A stretch of 64,000 bases of DNA from Mixophyes australis. Taxonomy: Eukaryota > Chordata > Amphibia > Anura > Limnodynastidae. Every line of letters starts with the position of its first letter. Position 1 is the first letter of the stretch. Below the pieces are notes generated by a model. The model saw only the letters and a list, made by a program, of their open reading frames with translations, ran no database searches and had not been told where the DNA came from. Shown piece after piece: positions 56,929 through 64,000 of this stretch. A program made the position numbers and the translations under genes. The stretch is from contig JAVHZZ010000003.1 of assembly GCA_036250195.1 (NCBI GenBank), forward strand, positions 339,703,375 through 339,767,374, read 5' to 3'.

Positions 56929-57932
56929 GTGATAGTGATAGTGTCCATCTGCTCACATTTCCCTTACACTCCCCCTCCCCCTTTGTGTGCTGTCCATTCT
57001 TTGTGGTCAGTGCTCTCTCCCCTCATAGTGTACACAGAAAACAAATGCTATAATACAGCACTAGAGATCAACCATTCATCATATGAAAACCACAATATAA
57101 GGGTATAGACTAAATATTAATATATCCATGAAGCACTATAGAAACCACAAATTTATTAGCATAAAAATATATGCACATTTAAAATATTACATAAATCTAA
57201 TCACACTCCCTACACTCTAGACACTGGCAAATAAAAACAGGACTCTAAAAAATGATCTATCCACAAAATGTACAATCAATAATAATCCAATGCCACTACA
57301 AAGGACAAAAGCAAAACATTAATATTAAATCATATAGCAGATGCAATCCTATAAGGACCTAACTGTCTCAATGTGTTTTATTCTGATTAAGATATGCTTC
57401 TATAGGGAATAGAGTCCCAAAATTGATTGAAAATATGGAACATGATATAAACAGTGAATTTGGTACTAGTTTATTAGGAATCCATTCATTGGTCAGCTGC
57501 AATAGGATCCTTTTATAGAGGCACTGAAGACATATATCACCATGAAGCCATTCTAATTTATCTCCCTCCCTCCGAGGTCACACAGTGGAGAGTTCTAAAA
57601 AAGTTTGCATGATTTATTACACTTACTGATTACACGGACTCACACTGCAGTTAGGACGGCAACTTTATGACTACAGGACGCCTGCAACTACAGCAGAAGG
57701 AGTAATCTGCGATCTGTGTCACTGTGAAGCATTTCTGTCTCGGGAGCAGGAAGTGTTCTCACGTGCTGGCTGTAGGGAAGGATTTATTAGTTTGACAGTC
57801 TCCGTTTCATATGTAAACTGACCACAACTCAGTAATTCTCTGCTCCGCCCCACCAACAAAGAGGGCGGGGTTATCAGGTAACAGGGCCTCCCGGGGGATA
57901 GACCGGCTCCCCGGCAGGCCAGTCCGACACTG

Positions 57933-58130
57933 ACAGTAGTCAGCAATGCAGGCCAAGTAGGTAACAGGTGTAGATCATAGCGTTTACCACGAACAGTGGA
58001 ACAGGTATGCAGAGATTGAGGAAGTCCAACATACAGCAGTGATGGACACACAGCAGCGATGAATAACAGCTTACCGCGAATTGTGGAACAGGTAACAGCA
58101 GTCAGCAATGCAGCACAGCTTTCACAGGAC
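57933..58130 (+). repeat. ~140-150-bp tandem repeat, right part
   Basis: Continuation of 53520-53750: CATAGCGTTTACCACGAACA, GGTATGCAGAGATTG, ACATACAGCAGTGATGG and GAATTGTGGAACAGGTAACA, then CAGCAGTCAGCAATGCAGC. Confidence 0.75.
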
Positions 58131-58366
58131 ATGCATCACAAAGCAGGCATAGAATCAGGTCAGGTATGACTTGAAGAACCAGCAAGGAAAAGGTGAAAGA
58201 AGGGGCCTTATAAAGGGAGGCTGACCAATGGCAGAACTGACAAACATACAGGTGAAATAATCACAGGTGCAACCATGGCTGACAGGCTGACTAAGAAGAG
58301 AGATTTAGAGTGATAGTCAGTGTTTGCGGCTCAGGTAGAGATACCTGGGGAGCGGAGTGTGACACG

Positions 58367-58511
58367 GTGTTCTAAGTGGAAATTTAGAAGTAGTAGTAGG
58401 AAAAATGTAATGGGAATGTAAATGAATGGAATTTGATGGTGTTACATTGAAGGCAGAAGGAGAAGTGGCTGTATGGCATACAACCATGTACACCCTCACT
58501 TCGACCACTGG
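58367..58511. repeat. Short interspersed repeat with AAGTGGAAATTTAGAAG, copy 3
   Basis: TTCTAAGTGGAAATTTAGAAG and GCAGAAGGAGAAGTGGCTGT match 43212-43345. It ends CACTTCGACCACTGG. Confidence 0.65.
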
Positions 58512-60603
58512 TTGTAACTCTAATGAATGCAGTACTATAGGCTGGTGGGGTCAATGTGCAAACAATTCCTGTATCTTTACACCAGGCCTCCAGTACCCAC
58601 AGAAGATATACCTCTTAAGAAGCGCATTTAAAGATGCAGCCAAGTATAATTAGGCTACATCTACAGGGGGCGCGCTACACACACGTCCTTACTGAATTCA
58701 ATTTAGCTTGTCCGCCCTATTCTGTCTTTCCAGGCATAAAGGGGCTGCAAGTCTAATATACTTTCACCAGAAGACAGCGCTAAGATGGAGTGCCTTGTTC
58801 ATATAAAAACTATCTCACTCAAGTTTAAAAATAATATCTATCAGTCATAGTAGTCAAAATATCTTAGAGAATAGGCTAAGACCCTATGCACGTGTATTGT
58901 AAAAATGTATTTAGACCAACAAATATATAGAATAGCTGAATAGACAACCTATTACTATAAAAAACACACATAAACTACAATAAAATTATAATATACGCTC
59001 AATTCTTATTACAGAAGTATTTTGGTACGCTTACTTAGTATGGTAATGCTTTTTTTGTATGTCCCAGAAACGTAATTATATCCAATTCTAAATGAGGCCC
59101 TTTGGATATAATATTAGTATTAACTCTATGCATTTTACCTCTAACATTTGTACTACTGATAACTCCAAACGTTGGTGATGACTTTAAAAGTGACATTCAT
59201 TGTGACACTTGTACAATAAAGGTTGTGTGAACCAACATTTTTTTTCATTTTGAAACTTCCCTATTTTTATTAGTGAGTCATTAATTTAAAAAAATGTCCC
59301 AGTCATAAATTTCAAAACCCTTTATTTAGGCATAGCAGCTAAATACATGTCAGCAAATTATTATTATTCTTATAACAACAACAAAAGTTTCCATGGAAGT
59401 TATTTGATCATATGAAATTTAGTCAGGACACAGTACGTATATGCTTGAAATTCATGTGCAAACTAAATTGTAGGTAATGAGTAGAGAAATTCTAGATCCA
59501 TAGAAACAGTATATCCTAATCTCACTATACATCTTTCCTTTACAATGAGACACAAAAATATCCTAACAATTAAACTAGACACACATGATGATATTTCAGT
59601 TGACCGGTTTAGCCATTTTTGACAGAACTGGCTAAGATTGTACAATGTTGGAAACCTGAGCTATGATCACAGTCTCCTAGTGAGTGGGGATATCATTTGC
59701 TCATTGCGAAATATGTAGGTGCTCGGGCTTCAGATCCAGTGGGTTGAATCAGCACCTGAACAACCAGATTAGGGCAATTAGACCGTTTATGCGCTTGGCC
59801 AAATTAGAGAATGTTCTGGTTGCTCTCCTGTTGTGTTAGCCAGCCTGTAGGATACCATTACATATGTGTACATACAAAATTTTCATTATTCATTGAATTA
59901 CATATGCTTCTTGTATTATGCATCACACACTATGGTAAATAATAAAAGTCATCTACTACATTAAATCAGATGTTTACATGTTGTCCAAAAGCTCAATAAA
60001 ATACATTGAGATATATCTTTGATTGCTTTGCTTTTTATTATTATATTTTGCTTCTATCTTTGGAATTCTTATTCAAAGTTTACAGATTTGGAAACATTTT
60101 GTGTGTTCATTTGTGTCTGTCAAACTCTTGAACTTGCCACACATGTCAACATTATGTAATTGGCCACTATGCGCCTGAATATTGTTCGGACGTACGTCGG
60201 TTTACGTACCGTATCTTGCCTGACTCTGCACTGAGCATAGCTAGAAATGGACATTACGCCAATGAGCACAATTGCATTCAATTCATGTACGCACACAACT
60301 GACACTCAAGACTCCCTATGACTTAAGAGGCGGAATGGAAGCTTGGAAGGGGCAGACTAAAGTAGGCCATGTACAGTAATGCGGTGCAAACTGCGTTCCA
60401 ATGCAGATGCATCTGAGACAAGTCTCATATTTGTCCAAAGTGCGCTTGTTTTCAGCTGTATCTTTTGCACCTGCTACAGGGCAGTTGTAACTGCTGATTG
60501 ATTATGATGACTTACAGGGCATAGTCTCTGAACTAAAAATTACATGTATGTGTGCTAGTAGCTATCTGTATGCAACTAAAAAAAGACTATAAAAAATGCA
60601 TTA
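58512..60603. other. No gene recognised
   Basis: AT-rich. The 60150-60480 part (GTACGTCGGTTTACGTACCG, CATACTTAAG-type modules) may be a diverged MITE interior. Confidence 0.4.
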
Positions 60604-60863
60604 GGGCAGCACGGTGGCTTAGTGGTTAGCACTTCTGTCTCACAACACTGGGGTCATGAGTTCAATTCCCGACCATGGCCTTATCTGTGAGGAGTTTGTA
60701 TGTTCTCCCTGTGTTCGCATGGGTTTCCTCTGGGTGCTCCGGTTTCCTCCCCACACTCCAAAAACATTCTGGTAGATTAACTGGCTGCTATCAAAATTGA
60801 CCCTAGTCTCTCTGTCTGTCTGTCTGTCTGTCTGTGTGTGTATAAATAAATGATGATGATGAT
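60604..60863 (+). mobile_element. SINE-like element, intact head, internally deleted tail
   Basis: GGGCAGCACGGTGGCTTAGT, then GGTTAGCAC and GAGTTCAATTCCCGACC show A- and B-box-like sequences of a tRNA-type promoter. The body GTTTCCTCTGGGTGCTCCGG follows. After the (TCTG)n tract the sequence jumps to TATAAATAAATGATGATG, so the segment TTAGATTGTAAGCTCC-to-GGCGC seen in other copies is missing. Confidence 0.88.
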
Positions 60864-61459
60864 TGATAGTATGGTTTGTATTGAAGTCATCTTTATTTAC
60901 GTAAATAACTATAATATTTGAAAGTAAATATTCATACAAATTATTATACTGTTAGTAGTTGTTATTTTAATTTATTATAGAATTAAAGCACAAGTTCTGG
61001 GTTCTTTTTAAACACACAGCTTATGTACAAGTATGGATATGAATCAGGCCCTATATCGCTACAAAAATATTAATCGACCAGTTGTAATGTTTGTAATTCC
61101 AGTCAGGATAATGACCCGTATGCATGGCCATCTTCTGACCACACTAACATGCCCCAAGGAAACAAAGGACCAATTTGCCATGAACCCAAATTTGGAAAAC
61201 GCATATGGCTTAGATCTGTCATTGTGGAACCAGTATTACAGGTATTTCTTGCAATAAGATGAATCATTATTTACTGATATTTGAGCCTCTAAAGCTGCAA
61301 AGAAGATTTTATGGGGATAATTTGGTTAACTCACCCAAACTGACCAACCATTGTATCATGTGTGGACCATAATATCAAAGACCGATTGGATCAAATGTGC
61401 AGTTAAAATTTCCAGTAAAGTGGTAAACTGTATTGAACATGACCCCATCACTTCTTTTG
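60864..61459. other. No gene recognised; MITE terminus at ~61036-61052
   Basis: ATGAATCAGGCCCT is the complement of the GGGCCTGATTCA terminus. A segment at 61103-61241 is open in two frames between CAG and CAG/GTATTT but cannot be supported as an exon. Confidence 0.35.
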
Positions 61460-61559
61460 TAGGCAGCAGAAGACAGACCTTCCGTGTGCTGATTCCTGTG
61501 CCTGGCCAAATTGTTCATTCATTTCGTTGTTCAGCAATTGTGCTGAACAGCCAGACTGC
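61460..61559 (+). other. Candidate coding exon, unassigned
   Basis: Preceded by CACTTCTTTTGTAG and followed by CATAT/GTGAGC. In one frame it reads SRRQTFRVLIPVPGQIVHSF followed by RCSAIVLNSQTAAY, which looks like an ordinary beta-rich protein segment. The frame stays open on both sides (61351-61614), so it may be chance. Confidence 0.28.
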
Positions 61560-61726
61560 TGCATATGTGAGCAGTCTATTTCAGCAGAAACCAAAGCATA
61601 TTTATCTCTATTAGCTAATTAAGGACAACAAGGCTGTTTATTGTTTTCCAGTAATAACTGAACACTTAATAACATTAGTATTTAAGAAGAGTCAATTGAA
61701 ATAAGAATCCTAAGAATCATTGTACA

Positions 61727-62110
61727 CAGGGCCGGTGCTAGGGTCCATGGCGCCCTAGGCAAAATCGGCGCCCTCTCCCCCCCCGCGCAAAAATCGGCGC
61801 CCTCCTCACCCGGTCTTTTCTTACCTTGTCTCACCACCGCCGCCTCTCTGCTCCGTCTCCTCCCCTCCACTCACTGACACTAGTGAGTGGAGGGGAGGAG
61901 ATGGAGCAGAGAGGCGGCGGTGGTGAGCAATAGCCTCTTCCCCCCCTCCCCATGCATCTGAATGCTGTGCGGCGGCCTTGACAGGTATGGTCAGCGGTCG
62001 CCGCACAGTTTTAAAATTAATTTCCAGTTCTGTGGCGCCCTCCAGGCGCCCTCCAGAGCCCGGCGCCCTAGGCAAGTGCCTAACCTTGCCTAATGGGAGC
62101 GCCGGGCCTG
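61727..62110 (+). mobile_element. hAT MITE, 384 bp, complete
   Basis: CAGGGCCGGTGCTAGGGTCC at the left, and TAATGGGAGCGCCGGGCCTG at the right. Perfect 8-bp duplication ATTGTACA at 61719-61726 and 62111-62118. The interior is a GC-rich hairpin with arms containing GCTCCGTCTCCTCCCCTCCA. Complete relative of 15238-15546. ORFs here are palindrome artefacts. Confidence 0.93.
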
Positions 62111-62118
62111 ATTGTACA

Positions 62119-64000
62119 ACATTTACAGAAGAATTTCATATTTAACTAATAATCAAATTATAAGTTCAGGACTTTATGCAAATTTCCATTCTCAATAAAC
62201 AGATATGTTCTTTTCAATCATACAATAAATACAATTATATATAATAACAATAGAAACGACTAGACAATAATTTTACTCTGTAAAAGCACATTCTGTTCAT
62301 GTTGCTGAATACGACAGGGAGCTCTGAGAAATGTTTTGTTCACAAGTTATTTTTGGATTCAATCTAACCAAAACTTGTATCAAACCACTCTGTGCTATCC
62401 AAGGCACTTTAGACTCTACAGAACAATTTTCCTGTTAAACTTATACAAAGCTAAATGGTTCACTCGTCTCTAGCAGATGACAAACTGCAGAGTAGCACAT
62501 AAATAGGATCAATTACAAAGAGAAAAATGTACACAATGCAGCACATAAATGTATGAATATTTGTCCCTACTTTTATAAGTTAGTACATTCATGCATATAT
62601 GCAGAATTCGCCTAGGCACAGACAGCAACTGAAATAGCGCCCGTCTCATCCTTCATACAAACTACATGTAAGTTGTGTGCAGTTTTATTCAAGTCAAATA
62701 TTGATATTTTTATTAGATTTAACAACAAGATAAATATTACTTACCTTGAGAAATGTGTGATGGCATTTTTTTAATTAATTTCCATAATTTTGTTCCCCCC
62801 AAAATGTGCTGCAGTTTCAGATTTCCATATTATTGACATTCCCGTGTTCAAGCGTCCACAGACCAACGCCAATGTTCACCAGCACATCCAATCTGTGCAA
62901 TCATTGCAAGCTTGCATAACTACAAAATAGATAACACTTACCAAGGCCTTTGCTTTTCACAAATGCATGATATCACAACACTTGTAGGGCATTCAGCCTC
63001 CACCTTCAAGCATATCACCTTGTCATTAAACTCCTAACATGTTTATTTACGTGCATCTAAAATTAAGAGTTTCTATTGCCCAGCAAAAATGGGTGCTTTT
63101 CGCCAGCAAAAGGACTTTTTTCGCCTTGCCCAATATTTGTAAGGGATTTTCACCAGGCATCGCTATCGCTGGTGACAACCTCGTGGGCTTTAAGTATTCC
63201 CCATGCCTATGCATTGATCTTTTACTAAAGGTAGTATTTCCCCTGTAAAGTTACTAAATAATCTCACAACATGGCACTCCTCTTCTCCACAAAATAATTA
63301 CTGCATTTTATTGTTACCCTCAATATGTTTTAAGGCTTCTGTAGGGTCTACACACTTCATCTTCATATAGGCATGTTGTGCACGTGTTACTCATCTCTGT
63401 TACATTCCCATGTGTTTACTGTATAGACAGGCAGCTAGAGAGCAGAACAGAAGATCAAGTCTGCTAATGTCTTGTGAGAGCGCTACAATGCGAACCCACC
63501 AGGGCGATTTCCCTGGTCTACCCCTGAAGGTACTCACCTGATCCCGAGAGACTGCTATGGAAGGTGTTCCCACCTGGAACCGTCAAGTAGCACTGCCGGA
63601 ACTCAGGTGAACCTCGCCCCACCCCACGGTACACTGTCTGCACTGGAGCCATCAGGTTAACCTGCTGGAACTCAGAAACAGACACCTAAATGGAACCATG
63701 GGTAACACCCTCGGAACTCAAAAGGGCTGTCTGCAATGCCAGTTCGGAGTCCAATCATTATCTCTGGAACCTTACGGGCACCCCGGGGACTTAGCGGGTG
63801 GGAAGACTGCCGTGTGGCTTTTCAACTGTCGTGGTTCTTTAGCTGTTCTCCTTTACCCCTTTCTGGCCTTGAGTGTGGCCAGAGAACGGACAGGATACCA
63901 GAGCTTACCTCCAATGGGACGCTGACGTCTTGCTCCTGGGAAGGAAACAAACCCCTCACAACCCACTGAGTACACAGCAATACATTACAACAATGCACAG
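62119..64000. other. No gene recognised
   Basis: AT-rich to about 63400, then GC-richer. The last 550 bp contains loosely repeated GGAACTCAG, GGAACCGTCA and GGAACCATGG modules and open frames up to 77 codons without recognisable domains. It could be the edge of a repeat or retroelement continuing outside the window. Confidence 0.4.

Larger units (their letters stand above)
53751..57932. mobile_element. hAT-type element, 4.2 kb, with nested insertions
   Basis: Left end CAGTGTCGGACTGGGAC, right end GGCCAGTCCGACACTG. Perfect 8-bp duplication ACAGTAGT at 53743-53750 and 57933-57940. Removing it and one duplication restores the flanking tandem repeat. No transposase frame is seen. Contents: nested hAT-type element 53899-55497, SINE copy 55682-56007, exon-like segment 56540-56655, and palindrome 56741-56928. 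Confidence 0.88.

Noticed and set aside
53743..57940. ACAGTAGT flanks as mere copies of the tandem repeat unit rather than a target duplication
   Set aside because: The repeat unit contains the sequence only once per period, and removing the element plus one duplication restores a normal unit, so a single insertion explains it better.
57719..58132. 137-codon minus-strand ORF
   Set aside because: Crosses the right terminus of the 4.2-kb hAT-type element and the flanking tandem repeat, so it is not a single gene.
60604..60680. Possible free tRNA gene (TGGCTTAGTGGTTAGCAC, GTTCAATTCCC)
   Set aside because: The boxes belong to the head of a SINE-like element; no full cloverleaf with an acceptor stem is apparent.

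Overview
The window looks like intergenic or intronic DNA from an anuran amphibian (frog or toad). The evidence is the repeat content: SINE-like elements with a tRNA-like head and an ATGATG tail, short palindromic MITEs of types familiar from frog genomes, hAT elements in very high density, CpG-poor AT-rich unique sequence, and vertebrate-style micro- and minisatellites. I see no bacterial or viral gene organisation, no rRNA, no free-standing tRNA gene and no CRISPR array. No host gene can be named. A few short open segments bounded by good splice signals (12084-12217, 41121-41241, 61460-61559) are offered as weak exon candidates.

The centrepiece is a complete hAT DNA transposon at 30080-38815 (8.7 kb). 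It has matching ends (TAGGGATG-GC) and a perfect 8-bp target duplication, ATATAAAG. It sits inside a 32-bp minisatellite (about 29160-30079) that supplied the target sequence. On the minus strand it carries an 899-codon transposase ORF (34267-36966) with a BED zinc finger, the DDE core and the C-terminal dimerisation region. A second ORF (36854-37276) looks like the missing N-terminus, split off at a run of ten G. The 3' third of the element (30393-34060) is built from scrambled, amplified pieces of its own transposase gene, including about 21 copies of an 80-bp satellite. The 5' side (37279-38498) has four tandem promoter-region repeats.

Other regions. 1-369: end of a related hAT element. 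1101-2450: degraded interspersed repeat with an internal minisatellite. 4550-5560: frog repeat with a nested MITE. 5896-6088 and 47816-48008: two copies of one 193-bp hAT MITE with perfect target duplications. 6890-8135: Ty1/copia relic, integrase through the start of reverse transcriptase, minus strand. 8195-9216 and 13428-16066: MITEs and SINEs. 20567-22845: nested MITEs and ACGCGTTTC-type repeats. 27780-28074: hAT MITE. 40374-40968: hAT MITE carrying a second MITE. 42608-44874: SINE and MITEs. 49590-49930: probable L2/CR1-type LINE 3' fragment. 50870-51545: 52-bp minisatellite. 53751-57932: a 4.2-kb hAT-type element holding a second hAT-type element, a SINE copy and a perfect 188-bp palindrome. 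61727-62110: hAT MITE. The remaining stretches show nothing I can identify.

Functionally, only the hAT transposase looks capable of making a protein. It is a plausible mobilising source for hAT elements with matching ends. The many MITEs here have other terminal sequences and probably depended on other transposases.
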